NCBI GenBank assembly: GCA_017449025.1
Contig: JAFSKJ010000098.1
Location: 1 to 35,427, forward strand
DNA from: Prevotella sp.
Lineage (GTDB): Bacteria > Bacteroidota > Bacteroidia > Bacteroidales > Bacteroidaceae
Reading direction: 5' to 3'
DNA length: 35,427 bases
Positions 16,298 through 25,195 of the stretch are shown here, piece by piece (position 1 is the stretch's first letter; every line of letters starts with the position of its first letter). The position numbers and the translations under genes were made by a program. The notes under the pieces were generated by a model that did not search any database, was not told the DNA's origin, and worked only from the letters and a program-made list of their open reading frames with translations.

Positions 16298-17549
16298 ATT
16301 TCAACCTTAGGTCGAACAGTTTCTCCTTCAGCCACTCGCGCACGGGCAGGTCGTAGAGTCGGTAAGAACCGTATGCCACGAGGATGGCGAGGGTAAAGAG
16401 ACAGACCCCGACGGCGATGTGGGTAGACGCGGGCAGGTCGGGATGGCTGGCGTAGAAGGACATCTGGAAGTAGATGAAGGGATAGTGGGTGACGTATAGG
16501 GGGTAGCTGATGTGGCCCAGGAACTTGCAGACAGCCCGACCCTTTGCGCCGCTTACCTTGCTGCCTGCGCCGAAAGCCACAATGAGGGGAAAGCAGGCGA
16601 GAATGACAAAGGCTTCATAGAGGCCGTTCGTCCATAGCTGTTCCAAATCGGCACCACCCAGACGTGGCACGTTCAGCAGGATGATGACGGCCAGTGCACA
16701 CCACCAGAAACCGCCTCTCACACGGAAGTGCTGCAGGGTGAGCATCTTGCGGCCTCCGTCGGCACCGCTGAACATTCTCGACAACAGCAACCCCATGAAG
16801 AACGGATAACACAGGCGCGTGATGGCTATCTGCAAGTGCTCGGGTTCAAGACTCCAGCCGCCTATGACGGTATAGGGATAGCTGCGTTCGGCGTATGCGC
16901 CAAAGAGGTTGATGTTCAGGCAGAGCGTGATGGTAAGGCAGGCCGAGAGCAGCACGAACAGCGAGAGCATCCGCCGCTTGAAATGACGGATAACGATGGC
17001 GTAGAGCACGTTGGCAATGTATTCCCACATAAGCGACCACTGCGCATTGTTCAGCGGGTGCATCTCGCCCCAGCCACGGATGTCCAACGCCTTGGGGATG
17101 GGTATCAGCGTGAAGCCCCACAGCATCACCATCACCAGCATCCACCACGGCGTCTGGAGAATCGCCTCACAGCCGGGCATGTCGCCCTCGAAATAGAACA
17201 TCAGCGCACCAAACAGCGTACCGAACATCAGCATGGGGTGCAGACGCACCAACCTTCGTTTAAAGAAGGACCAAAGGCTTAGCTTTCCCCCCTCTCCCTT
17301 TGGAGAGGGGGATAGGGGGTGAGTCTTTTCCCACCTATCATCATACGCATAGCCGATGACGAAGCCGGAGAGTACGAAGAAGAAATCGACGGCCAGATAG
17401 CCGTGGTTTATGGGCTGGTCAGGCTCCATGTGATAGTACGTTTCCAACAGGTGGAATGCCACCACCAGCATGGCAGCCACGCCGCGCAGTCCGTCGAGGA
17501 TCTCATAGCGCGGCTTTGAGGCCAGGTAGAGAGCTATGCTGCGTTCCAT
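16296..17549 (-). CDS. Membrane acyltransferase, OafA/acyltransferase-3 family
   Basis: The product has 417 residues with about ten membrane helices. These proteins transfer acetyl or other acyl groups to sugars of surface polysaccharides in the inner membrane. The signature is near the N-terminus: EILDGLRGVAAMLVVAFHL (His and Arg of the active region), then YLAVDFFFVLSGFVIGY. Residues 76-89 (HPLSPSPKGEGG region) are encoded by a palindromic DNA element inserted in frame in the loop after this helix, before SLWSFFKRRLVRLHP. The start at 17549 (MERSIALYLAS) overlaps the flippase gene by 16 bases. It is the last gene of the polysaccharide operon and probably decorates its product. Confidence 0.9.
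   Translation of the reverse strand: MERSIALYLASKPRYEILDGLRGVAAMLVVAFHLLETYYHMEPDQPINHGYLAVDFFFVLSGFVIGYAYDDRWEKTHPLSPSPKGEGGKLSLWSFFKRRLVRLHPMLMFGTLFGALMFYFEGDMPGCEAILQTPWWMLVMVMLWGFTLIPIPKALDIRGWGEMHPLNNAQWSLMWEYIANVLYAIVIRHFKRRMLSLFVLLSACLTITLCLNINLFGAYAERSYPYTVIGGWSLEPEHLQIAITRLCYPFFMGLLLSRMFSGADGGRKMLTLQHFRVRGGFWWCALAVIILLNVPRLGGADLEQLWTNGLYEAFVILACFPLIVAFGAGSKVSGAKGRAVCKFLGHISYPLYVTHYPFIYFQMSFYASHPDLPASTHIAVGVCLFTLAILVAYGSYRLYDLPVREWLKEKLFDLRLK
17285..17322. repeat. Palindromic element inside the acyltransferase gene
   Basis: CCCCTCTCC (17289-17297), loop CTTT, GGAGAGGGG (17302-17310) is a perfect palindrome, flanked by further C and G runs. On the coding strand it yields PLSPSPKGEGG. 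The segment is a multiple of three long and keeps the gene open. It resembles the intergenic GC-rich repeat at 16121-16187 in style. Confidence 0.7.
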
Positions 17550-18880
17550 AACCCTTTTGCCTTTCCGTTTATGAGTTTGTGGAATTGAATGCGGTTGACT
17601 ATGAGTCCTGGCAGGTTGACGATGGTCATTGCCCAGATGAAGGCGGCTATGCTGTGTGTGGCTTTGGCGGTGAGCCATGCGGCGGGTATGAAAACGAGAG
17701 CTGCGGCCGAGGTGAATATGAGCTGCAGTCGCAGCTTGCCTATGCCGTTGATGAAGTAGCTGTAGCGCATGCTGTAGATGATGGTGAAGATGTAGGCAGC
17801 CATGGCTATGGTGACTGACATTGGTATTTCCACGTCGTCGCCTATCCATATATGGTAGGCGATGGGTGAGAGGCCGACCATGACGGCCATGGCTGCAACA
17901 ATGAGAAGGGTGAGCTTGTTGAGTTTCTTTGTAGCACCGCGGATCCAGTTGATGTCGCCGCGCTCGTAGGCATCTGTGGTGGCATTCCAGAATGGCATGC
18001 ACACCACTGTGAACACCACTATGAAGAGGCTGAAGTATCGATAGGCTATCTGGTATGGTGTGACCATGGCAGGCGTGAAGAGCTTCGATATGAGGAGGTT
18101 TGACGTGGCGAAGAGCACCACGCTGGCTATCTGCATTATGAAGAACCTGACTCCGAGGCTCATCACCTGCTTGGCCTCACTCATGTTGACCAGGCTGATG
18201 CTTGGGCGCAGGGTGGGGTAGAGCCATCCGAAGGTGATGGGAACGGCTGCCATGTAGGCGAGCAGCGGTGCGGCGGTGCCGGCAATGGCTATGTGCATGA
18301 GGGAGTGTGTGCCGGAGAGGTAGACGGCGTATGTGGCAATAAGTGTGAGCGTCTGTCCGGCGGCTATGAGCAGGTTGTTGACGGCTGGCATCTGCAGACC
18401 CATGTAGAAGTTGCCCACAAGCTTGAATATGAAGGTGGCACAGACCATGCATACGGTGACGATGAGTACGGCGTCGAGGTTGGTGACGACGTTGGCATCG
18501 ACATTGAAAAGGGAATAGGTGTCTGTGAGGTGGATGGCAAGAATCAGCACGAGCATGGTGGGGAAGATGATGCAGGTGAGCATGGCAAAGGTGGATGAGA
18601 CCAGTGTCCGTGCGCGCATGGTGTCGCCGTGGGCCATGTATGTTGCCAGCTTGTTTCGCAGTCCGTTGCCCAGTCCAATGTCCATGTTGTCTATCCAAAG
18701 TAGCAGGCTGCTGATGGTGAGCCACAGTCCGTTCTGGTAGTCGCCGAGGCATTTGAGTGTGAGTGGCACCATGAGTAGCACAACGACTGCCGACCATGCC
18801 TTGATGAAGAACGACATTATGACGTTCTTTCGCAGCAGGCTGCTGCGATGGCTGCTAATTTCCTGTTGTGCTGACGGCAT
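17534..18880 (-). CDS. Polysaccharide flippase, Wzx/MATE-like
   Basis: The product has 448 residues and 12 or so hydrophobic helices. It belongs to the MOP superfamily that flips undecaprenyl-linked repeat units across the inner membrane. N-terminal NVIMSFFIKAWSAVVVLLMVPLTLKCLGDYQNGLWLTISSLLLWIDNMDIGLGNGLRNKL is typical of Wzx-type flippases (a Gly-rich G.GLRN motif after the second helix). The start at 18880 overlaps the preceding fusion gene by 26 bases and its end overlaps the acyltransferase start by 16 bases, so the three are probably translationally coupled. The specific glycan is unknown. Confidence 0.88.
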   Translation of the reverse strand: MPSAQQEISSHRSSLLRKNVIMSFFIKAWSAVVVLLMVPLTLKCLGDYQNGLWLTISSLLLWIDNMDIGLGNGLRNKLATYMAHGDTMRARTLVSSTFAMLTCIIFPTMLVLILAIHLTDTYSLFNVDANVVTNLDAVLIVTVCMVCATFIFKLVGNFYMGLQMPAVNNLLIAAGQTLTLIATYAVYLSGTHSLMHIAIAGTAAPLLAYMAAVPITFGWLYPTLRPSISLVNMSEAKQVMSLGVRFFIMQIASVVLFATSNLLISKLFTPAMVTPYQIAYRYFSLFIVVFTVVCMPFWNATTDAYERGDINWIRGATKKLNKLTLLIVAAMAVMVGLSPIAYHIWIGDDVEIPMSVTIAMAAYIFTIIYSMRYSYFINGIGKLRLQLIFTSAAALVFIPAAWLTAKATHSIAAFIWAMTIVNLPGLIVNRIQFHKLINGKAKGLWNAA

Positions 18881-20906
18881 GTGGCGTGGGGTTGAAGTTG
18901 AGGCTTATCTTGTTCTGTGCGAAGATGGTTACGAAGAACAGTATCTGCAGGTTGAACACGAGGCTGAGCATCAGGTTTTCCTGATAGAACTGCAGTATCA
19001 GCAGCTCGGCCATATAGGTGTAGAGGCAGCAGCCAATGCTGTCGCCGTTGCGATAGAGACGGTAGAGCCATCCGGAGAGTGTGCCGTAGAAGGCTGCGAA
19101 GAAAGCTATGCCCTTGTAGCCGAAGTCTATGAAGAAGGGCTGGAAAATGGTGTAGACATTGGTGATGATGGGCACGTAGACAAATTCCTGCAGCTTCTGC
19201 TTGACAACGATGTCGCTGATGCCTAAGCGGTCGAGGAAGAGGTAGATGATTTCGAAGGTGTTGGTGCCGAACTGCGGCGTTATGTCGGCTGTGAGCTGGC
19301 AGAAGGCTACGGGTGGCGACAGGGCGTACATGGCCACGAATCCTAACAATGTCTCGTTTGTCTGGTAGTCGCTGTCCTGCTCTGCGCGCGCAAGGTTGAA
19401 AATGTAGAACAGCACGAGCACTATGGCGGCGAGTACGGCTATGGTGCGAACCCTGATGACGCGCCGCTCGAAGAGCACGAAGACGGCGCAGATGAACACG
19501 AAGAACATGGTGCCCTTCTCCATGATGGCCAGTGCGTTGAGCAGGCAGGCTACGGCGAGCCACACCACCTGCCATAGCGGTACCTTGGGGTGTGCCCAGA
19601 GTGCTACTATGAAGAGCGACTGGTTGATGACGTTGGAATAGTTGAGCAGTCCGAAGCCCTCGCCGTAGAGTGCCAGCAGCCTGACGCTGTTCATCAGGTC
19701 TTCGGTGCTGAACATGTTCACTATCTGCCACACGCGATAGACGTAGAGTGGAGTGATGACCATCGAGATAAGGAAGAAGGCGTTGAAGACGACGCGGTTG
19801 AGCGATATGCCCTTGCTGTAGTCGGAGGAGCCGTGGCGGGCCAGGTTGTAGGTGACGAAGGAGGTGATGCAGAATATGACCAGCCAGATGACCAGGGCGT
19901 TGTAGAACTGTGCGGTGATGGGGTAGAGCTCTGTCTGCAGTATGTAGTATAGCGACAGTATGCCAACCCAGATGCCCACAGTGAGTGTCCACGGCGAGAA
20001 CAGTCCTCCGAAGTCAAGGTTGGCTATCAGGTTGTGTGGCGGGCGAGGGCGCCCGCGTTCCAGGTTGTTCCACGCCCTGTTGCGCCACAGGTGGTGCCAC
20101 GTGCACAGCAGTGCGGCTATCAGGGTGAAGACTGCGAAGTAGACCCAGTGCCGCGGCGTGAGTGGCTGTAGCGGCCTGATGCTGTTCTTTACGGTTGTGA
20201 ACGATATGTTGCTCTTCTCTGTCAGGTATTCGGCGCGCGTGTATTCCTCCGAGGCATTGCGGTAGATCTGCCCCAGCTTCAGGTAGTTCTGCCTCAGGCT
20301 CTCGAGCATGTTCTTGTGCACCTCCGATGTCAGGTCCTGATGGGCATTGGCGTATGATGAGTATGCCTTCATGGCTTCCTGGTATTGCCTGTTGGCATCG
20401 TCGAGCCTGGCCTTGGCATTGTCGCGCATGGCCGCCGCGCGCCGGTGGCGGTGCATCTCTATGTGCTGTCGGAGGTTGGCCACCACGGTGTCGAGCATTG
20501 CCATTGCCACGTCGGGGTCGTGGTCGGCCACCTGTATGTCGAGCGTCAGTGCCTGGGTGTTGAAGTTGTACTTGATGTTTTCGCGCACCGTCTCTATGTC
20601 GCCGAGGTAGTGCTCGTAGTCGGTGCCGTACTTCTCGACCTTGGCGGCAGCTGCCTGCCGTATGAAGTCTTCCGACTTGAGTATCTTGTTGTAAATCTCC
20701 GCGTCGTCGGTGCCGGTGTTTCCGAAGCTGTAGGTGAGGTCACGCATGAGCGCCTTTACTTTGTTCATGCCTACTGCCAGGTCGGTGACCTTGTATTCGT
20801 CGACCACCTTCACCTGCGCCACATACTCGTTGTCAATGGTGTAGGAGTAAAGAAGGCCGCACAGTGCGGCTGCGAGGATGAAGATGGCGTACTTGGCCTT
20901 GCGCAT
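18855..20906 (-). CDS. Wzz-like chain-length domain fused to Wzy-type polymerase
   Basis: One uninterrupted 683-residue frame has two parts. Residues 1-275 look like a Wzz/PCP chain-length regulator: TM helix at about 5-24, a periplasmic part with long alpha-helical stretches (about 130-235), and a second TM at about 253-270 (HWVYFAVFTLIAALLC). After a basic linker (about 272-300), residues 305-665 have about ten TM helices with features of the oligosaccharide-repeat-unit polymerase (Wzy) group, including a large loop near 515-590 and YTIFQPFFIDFGYKGIAFFAAFYG near 585-610. It starts 7 bases after the separate Wzz-like gene. So polymerisation and length control would sit in one chain, in addition to a free-standing Wzz. 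The polymerase call rests on topology and the late motif. Confidence 0.75.
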   Translation of the reverse strand: MRKAKYAIFILAAALCGLLYSYTIDNEYVAQVKVVDEYKVTDLAVGMNKVKALMRDLTYSFGNTGTDDAEIYNKILKSEDFIRQAAAAKVEKYGTDYEHYLGDIETVRENIKYNFNTQALTLDIQVADHDPDVAMAMLDTVVANLRQHIEMHRHRRAAAMRDNAKARLDDANRQYQEAMKAYSSYANAHQDLTSEVHKNMLESLRQNYLKLGQIYRNASEEYTRAEYLTEKSNISFTTVKNSIRPLQPLTPRHWVYFAVFTLIAALLCTWHHLWRNRAWNNLERGRPRPPHNLIANLDFGGLFSPWTLTVGIWVGILSLYYILQTELYPITAQFYNALVIWLVIFCITSFVTYNLARHGSSDYSKGISLNRVVFNAFFLISMVITPLYVYRVWQIVNMFSTEDLMNSVRLLALYGEGFGLLNYSNVINQSLFIVALWAHPKVPLWQVVWLAVACLLNALAIMEKGTMFFVFICAVFVLFERRVIRVRTIAVLAAIVLVLFYIFNLARAEQDSDYQTNETLLGFVAMYALSPPVAFCQLTADITPQFGTNTFEIIYLFLDRLGISDIVVKQKLQEFVYVPIITNVYTIFQPFFIDFGYKGIAFFAAFYGTLSGWLYRLYRNGDSIGCCLYTYMAELLILQFYQENLMLSLVFNLQILFFVTIFAQNKISLNFNPTPHAVSTTGN

Positions 20907-20913
20907 GGGCTTG

Positions 20914-21975
20914 TCAGCTTAATATTTCCTTGTAGTGCCTGAAGGCAAGGATGGCGAGTCGCAGGCCTATGGCGAGCATGAGGAAGACGGCGAGTATGAA
21001 CACCTTTGGTGTGTTGGAGTGCTTGATGGGCACTGTGGCGTTTTGCAGTGTGGTAAAGGCGGGCATGCGCTCCTGCACGCGGGCGCGGGCCAGCTGGAGC
21101 TGTTCCACCACCTGTGTGTAGATGTTGAACTTCAGCTGCATGTCGTTTTCCAGGGCGTCCATCTTTGTCCTTACCGACTGTAGCATGGCGTCGCTGTTGG
21201 CGTCGCAGAAAGCGGCATATACGTGGCGTGAGTGGGCATATTCCTTCTCGGCCTCCTTCAGCAGCTGTTCCATGTATGCGGCGTCGTGGCGGGCCTTTCT
21301 TGTGCGGTACTGGGTGATGAATTCCTGCAGCTGGGTCATGACGGCATTGGCCATGGTGGCGGCGATGAGCGGGTCCTGATCGGTGAAGGTGATGCTTATG
21401 ACACTGGTCTTCTTGTCTACGTGGCAGAGTATGTTTCCGCCTATGGCCTTGCAAATGTCGAACTGCTTCTTTGTCAGGTAGAAGGGGTCGGGCTCGCTGC
21501 CGGCGGCACCGGCGGGGCCTCCCTCGTCATCGCCGCCCGTCATGGCTTTAATGGCGGCGCGCAGCCACTGTGCGGGGTATGACCACCACGTCTGCTTCTG
21601 GTGCATGGAAATGTACTCGCTGTAGGGCATGTCCTTTATCTTACCGTCCTTGGAGGTCACCTTTACAGGAAACAGCTTCACGAGGAATGCCGTTGACTCC
21701 ATGGCATCGGGGTAAATCTCCGGGTAGATGGCGTCGCCGTTGTTGCCGAACTTCATGTTCATTCCCACCATGCTTGCCAGCGATGAGATGTTTCCCGAGA
21801 ATCCGTTGGAGGTGTCCTCTGGTGCGAGCATGACTGCCGATTTGTAGATTCTGGGAATGCTGAATGCCACGACTACGGCCACGACGGCCGCAATGCCGCA
21901 CCAGATGCCCGTGGTTTTCTTGTCGGCGCGTATTATGCTGAGCACCTTGGGTACGTTTATCCTTATCTTGTCCAT
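20914..21975 (-). CDS. Wzz-like polysaccharide chain-length determinant
   Basis: The product has 353 residues. There is a TM helix at about 23-41 (GIWCGIAAVVAVVVAFSI), then a periplasmic domain beginning RIYKSAVMLAPE, a long helical middle (TMANAVMTQLQEFI through about residue 290), and a second TM near 325-345 preceded by the typical proline pattern (NATVPIKHSNTPKV). The protein lacks a C-terminal tyrosine-kinase domain. It modulates chain length during Wzy-dependent polymerisation in the inner membrane. A Gly/Ala/Asp-rich stretch (about 150-165) is unusual. It begins 42 bases after the export gene and is followed at 7 bases by the Wzz-Wzy fusion. Confidence 0.88.
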   Translation of the reverse strand: MDKIRINVPKVLSIIRADKKTTGIWCGIAAVVAVVVAFSIPRIYKSAVMLAPEDTSNGFSGNISSLASMVGMNMKFGNNGDAIYPEIYPDAMESTAFLVKLFPVKVTSKDGKIKDMPYSEYISMHQKQTWWSYPAQWLRAAIKAMTGGDDEGGPAGAAGSEPDPFYLTKKQFDICKAIGGNILCHVDKKTSVISITFTDQDPLIAATMANAVMTQLQEFITQYRTRKARHDAAYMEQLLKEAEKEYAHSRHVYAAFCDANSDAMLQSVRTKMDALENDMQLKFNIYTQVVEQLQLARARVQERMPAFTTLQNATVPIKHSNTPKVFILAVFLMLAIGLRLAILAFRHYKEILS

Positions 21976-22017
21976 AGTAGTGTGTGTGTCTTGCTCTTTA
22001 CGTGTGTTCCTTCCTGT

Positions 22018-24642
22018 CTATTTCATCAGGCTGGCCACGGTGGCAATCATGGTTGCTATCGAGGCTATGCCCGTGCCGAGTGCCACGGTCTCTGTGGTGC
22101 TCATCTTGTTCTGCACCTTTGCTGGCACCACAATCTCGCATCCCGGACGCACCTTGGTTTTCCTGCCCACCTTGGCCACGTCGCCGTTCATGTAGATGAT
22201 GTATGTCTGCCTCTTCTTTGCCTTGCTGCTGTATCCGCCTGCCTGGTTGATGTAGTACTTCACGCTGCGGTCGGCCTCGAATCCCACGGTGTTGGGGTAC
22301 ATCACCTCGCCGTTGATCTTCACCGTGCCGGTGTAGACGGGCACCACCAGTCTGTCGCCTTCGCGCAGCACCAGGTCGTAGTCGCTGCCAGGGTGCTCCA
22401 GGGCCTTGTCAAGCTCAATGCCCACGGGGTAGGTCTCGGGTATCTGCAGCTTCTCCTGCTGTGCTGTCATGCCAGCCTGTATCTCTCCGAGCGAGCGTCC
22501 GCTCTTCAGTGCCTGTTCCATCATGGTGGCCTCGTTCTGCTGTCGCTGCATCTTCACAGACTCCTCGTATCTCATGCGCTCTGCCTCGTTCAGCTTTCGC
22601 TCAAGGCGTGCGCCTTCCACGTATGCAATGTTGGTCACACCGCCGGCCTTCTTCACCAGGTCGCTGAGCCGCTCGTCTTTCTTGCTCAGGGTGTATTCGC
22701 CGCTGAAGAGCACCTCGCCCTCGATGGTCACGTTCTGCTGTTCGTTGTAGCCGGGACTCTTCCTGACGTACACCTCGTCGAAGGGCTGGAGGTGGAAGCC
22801 GCTCTCGCCGTCGATGACGAAGCCGTCCTTGAGCGAGAAGTTGAACGTGTTGGCGATGAGTGAGTCGGAAGAGGTGGCAAAGGGGTTGACAATGCGCCGC
22901 GACACAAACACGTTGACCATGGATGCCGTCTCCTTAAGGCCTCCGGCCTGTAGCACGAAGTCCTCAAGGGTTTCGTTGGCGGCATACTTGTACACGCCGG
23001 GGTACATCACCTCGCCGTGGATGCTCACCGTCTGCTCCACCTGCACCTCCTGCTTTGTGGGCACGAAGAGCACGTCCTCGTTCTGCAGGGGTATGTCGGC
23101 GGTCTTGCCCGACAGTATGCCGTCGATGTCGACGGCCACAACCTCCAGCGTGCGGTCAGGCTTCATGCGGTGCATCACGGCGTGGGCCGTGAAGGCATCC
23201 TCGGTCACGCCCTCGGCGTGCTCAATCAGTGTGCGCACGCTGTTGATGTTGTCGCCCAGCTGGTACTTGCCGGGGCGGAACACCGATCCCTTGACCTCTA
23301 CCATGTTCATGTAGCGTGGCAGTATGGAGTCTACGCTCACCGAGTCCTCGTCCTCCATGCGGAACGAGGCCATGTCGAACTCGTTCACCGTGTGTATGCT
23401 GTACTGCGTGCCCGCCTTGCGCGTCACGCGAACATTTTTCTTATAAGCATCGCCGGTAAAGCCTCCCGAGTACTTGAGCAGGGTGAGCAGGCTCTCGTTC
23501 TTCTTCATCTCGTAGAACATGGGGCGCTTCACCTTGCCGGTCATGTTGACCAGACAGTCGTAGGGTCCCACCACAATAACGTCGTTGTCGCCCAGGCGTA
23601 TGTTGCCGCTCTGCTTGCCGTTGAGTATGTAGTCGTAGACGTCGACGGTGGTTGCCAGCCGGTTGTTGCGGAACACCTTGATGTTTCGCAGCGTACCAAT
23701 CTCGTTGGGTCCGCCGGCCATATACAGGGCGTGAAACACCGATGCGAACGCCGACACCGTGTAGGTGCCGGGGGTCTCCACCTCGCCCATCACGTTGACG
23801 GTGATGGTTCGCGTCTGTCCTAACGACAGGCGTATCTTCGAACTCTGATAGCGTGAGCCGAGCTTGGAGCGCAGCTGGGCCGTGGCCTGACTCACGGTCA
23901 TCCCCGCTACCTGCACGGGTCCGAAGTCCTCGACGGCAACGAAACCGTCGGGGGTCACCGTTGCCTCAATGGTTCTCTGTGAGGCACCGTAGATGTCGAT
24001 GAAGACGGCGTCGCCGGGGCCGAGCACGTAGTTCTGGGGGGTGGCAATGTTCATGTTCGGCTCAAACGACAGCTCCTCGTTGTTGAAGATGTCGCGTCCG
24101 AACACCTTGCGCTTGTGCTTCTTCTCAAGCAGCTCCTTGTCGCGGAGGTAGTTCTTTATCACCATGCGGTCGTAGATGTCAAGCGAGTCGGGAAGCATGT
24201 CGTCAAGCTCGGTCTTCATGAAGCGCTTCTCCTCCTCCTCTTCAAGCTGTAGTTCGCGGCGGTTCTTGTTGTTCTGCTTGTTGCGTTGCGAACGCAGCTT
24301 GTCGTCCTTGAGCTTCTCCGTGGAGTTGTTATACTGGCTGTTGTTCCTGCGCAGGCGGGAGTCAATCTGCTCCTCGTCGGAGAGGGTCTTGTCCTTCACC
24401 GTTCCCAGTCCCTGTTCCTTCTCCAAGCGCTCGTACTTCTTCTTTACGCGGTTTATCTGGTCGATGTTCACTCCCTTCTGCACAAGCTTGCTCACAATCT
24501 CGGCCTGCGACGAGCCGTTCTTGTGCTCCTTCATTACAAACTTAATCACTTGCTCGTCGCTCATCGACTGGGCGTTCACCGAGGCAATGCTCATGGCGAA
24601 CATAAACAATATAATGTATAGACGTCTCATCATTTTTTGCAT
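22018..24642 (-). CDS. Wza-like polysaccharide export protein with multiple SLBB domains
   Basis: The product has 874 residues. A Sec signal peptide (MMRRLYIILFMFAMSIASVNAQ) is followed by a charged helical region (about 40-180), then the polysaccharide-export domain (YVLGPGDAVFIDIYG, about 205-285) and at least five SLBB repeats recognisable by V.G.V..PG.Y / GEVMYPGVYKYA / GEVLFSGEYTLS / GEVMYPNTVGFEAD. A C-terminal hydrophobic segment (about 850-872) closes it. Wza-type proteins form the outer-membrane channel for capsular or exopolysaccharide; this long form is usual in Bacteroidetes, whereas E. coli Wza has about 380 residues. It is the first gene of the operon. The ATGs at 24642, 24633 and 24630 are all possible starts. 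Confidence 0.92.
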   Translation of the reverse strand: MQKMMRRLYIILFMFAMSIASVNAQSMSDEQVIKFVMKEHKNGSSQAEIVSKLVQKGVNIDQINRVKKKYERLEKEQGLGTVKDKTLSDEEQIDSRLRRNNSQYNNSTEKLKDDKLRSQRNKQNNKNRRELQLEEEEEKRFMKTELDDMLPDSLDIYDRMVIKNYLRDKELLEKKHKRKVFGRDIFNNEELSFEPNMNIATPQNYVLGPGDAVFIDIYGASQRTIEATVTPDGFVAVEDFGPVQVAGMTVSQATAQLRSKLGSRYQSSKIRLSLGQTRTITVNVMGEVETPGTYTVSAFASVFHALYMAGGPNEIGTLRNIKVFRNNRLATTVDVYDYILNGKQSGNIRLGDNDVIVVGPYDCLVNMTGKVKRPMFYEMKKNESLLTLLKYSGGFTGDAYKKNVRVTRKAGTQYSIHTVNEFDMASFRMEDEDSVSVDSILPRYMNMVEVKGSVFRPGKYQLGDNINSVRTLIEHAEGVTEDAFTAHAVMHRMKPDRTLEVVAVDIDGILSGKTADIPLQNEDVLFVPTKQEVQVEQTVSIHGEVMYPGVYKYAANETLEDFVLQAGGLKETASMVNVFVSRRIVNPFATSSDSLIANTFNFSLKDGFVIDGESGFHLQPFDEVYVRKSPGYNEQQNVTIEGEVLFSGEYTLSKKDERLSDLVKKAGGVTNIAYVEGARLERKLNEAERMRYEESVKMQRQQNEATMMEQALKSGRSLGEIQAGMTAQQEKLQIPETYPVGIELDKALEHPGSDYDLVLREGDRLVVPVYTGTVKINGEVMYPNTVGFEADRSVKYYINQAGGYSSKAKKRQTYIIYMNGDVAKVGRKTKVRPGCEIVVPAKVQNKMSTTETVALGTGIASIATMIATVASLMK

Positions 24643-24712
24643 AGTTTTACTATAGTATAACTTTTTTTTTGCAAAAATATTGCTTTATAAGTTATTTTTT
24701 GTCTCCAAAAGC

Positions 24713-24743
24713 TTGGCGTTTCAATTCTTTTGATTAACTTTGC
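24713..24743 (+). promoter_or_regulatory. Promoter for ssrA (Bacteroidetes type)
   Basis: TTG (24713-24715), 19-base spacer, TAACTTTGC (24735-24743). This matches the -33/-7 consensus and would start transcription about 20 bases before the tmRNA 5' end at 24767, so a short 5' leader would be removed by RNase P. Confidence 0.65.
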
Positions 24744-24766
24744 AGCCTCAATAGCTGAGTACACAT

Positions 24767-25162
24767 GGGGTTGACTGGATTTGACGGCAAGCCGAGATGG
24801 TACGTAAGCACGCGGAGTGACGGCTGTGTTCTCCATAATCAAGTCGGTCGGAAAATTAATTGGCAACAATGAGTATGCTCTCGCTGCTTAGTCGAAGTAC
24901 AGTAGACTGTTAGCTTAATTCCACTACAAGGTAGAGGAACGAGACGTCGCCCCGAGGATGTTGTTCCGAATCTGAGGAACCGGCGGCGCAGGAAAATCGG
25001 AAATAGCCGTGGCAGGCCCCGATGGCACGGTGATTTTTCAGGGGATAAGGTCGCGGTTGGTGGCTTGGGTCTTGCCGCGGCACGAAAATCAAGTCCAAGA
25101 TAAGCGTGTAGAAAGCGTATGGTTTCCTTGTGCGGACGAGGGTTCGACTCCCTCCAGCTCCA
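24767..25162 (+). ncRNA. ssrA: Transfer-messenger RNA (tmRNA)
   Basis: The 5' end GGGGTTGACTGGATTTGAC and the 3' end GGTTCGACTCCCTCCAGCTCC pair to form the tRNA-like acceptor stem (7 pairs including G-U pairs) and T arm, with A25162 as discriminator base. CCA is not encoded. The tag frame starts at the resume codon GGC (24862) and reads GNNEYALAA to TAG (24889-24891); the LAA end is the usual protease signal. The rest holds the expected pseudoknot region. tmRNA rescues stalled ribosomes with SmpB. The gene is a known integration hotspot, but no duplicated attachment site was seen in this window. Confidence 0.97.
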
Positions 25163-25166
25163 CTCA

Positions 25167-25184
25167 GTTACTCCCTTGAGTAAC
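25167..25184 (+). terminator. Stem-loop between tmRNA and glycosyltransferase
   Basis: GTTACTC (25167-25173), loop CCTT, GAGTAAC (25178-25184): a perfect 7-pair stem 5 bases after the tmRNA end. No T-run follows, so it may be a processing or weak termination signal rather than a strong terminator. The next gene starts only 12 bases further on. Confidence 0.4.
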
Positions 25185-25195
25185 ACGATGAGTAT

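Noticed and set aside
16296-18002. Longer start for the acyltransferase at 18002
   Set aside because: The added 151 residues are His/Arg-rich antisense-type sequence overlapping the flippase gene; the family N-terminus begins at 17549.
24671-24679. TATTTTTGC on the minus strand as a promoter for the polysaccharide operon
   Set aside because: The -7 box is fair, but the nearest TTG is 26 bases away, too far for the usual 19-21 base spacing.
24767-25162. Attachment site of an integrated element at the tmRNA 3' end
   Set aside because: The 3' end of ssrA is a common target, but no second copy of it and no integrase gene were seen in this window.
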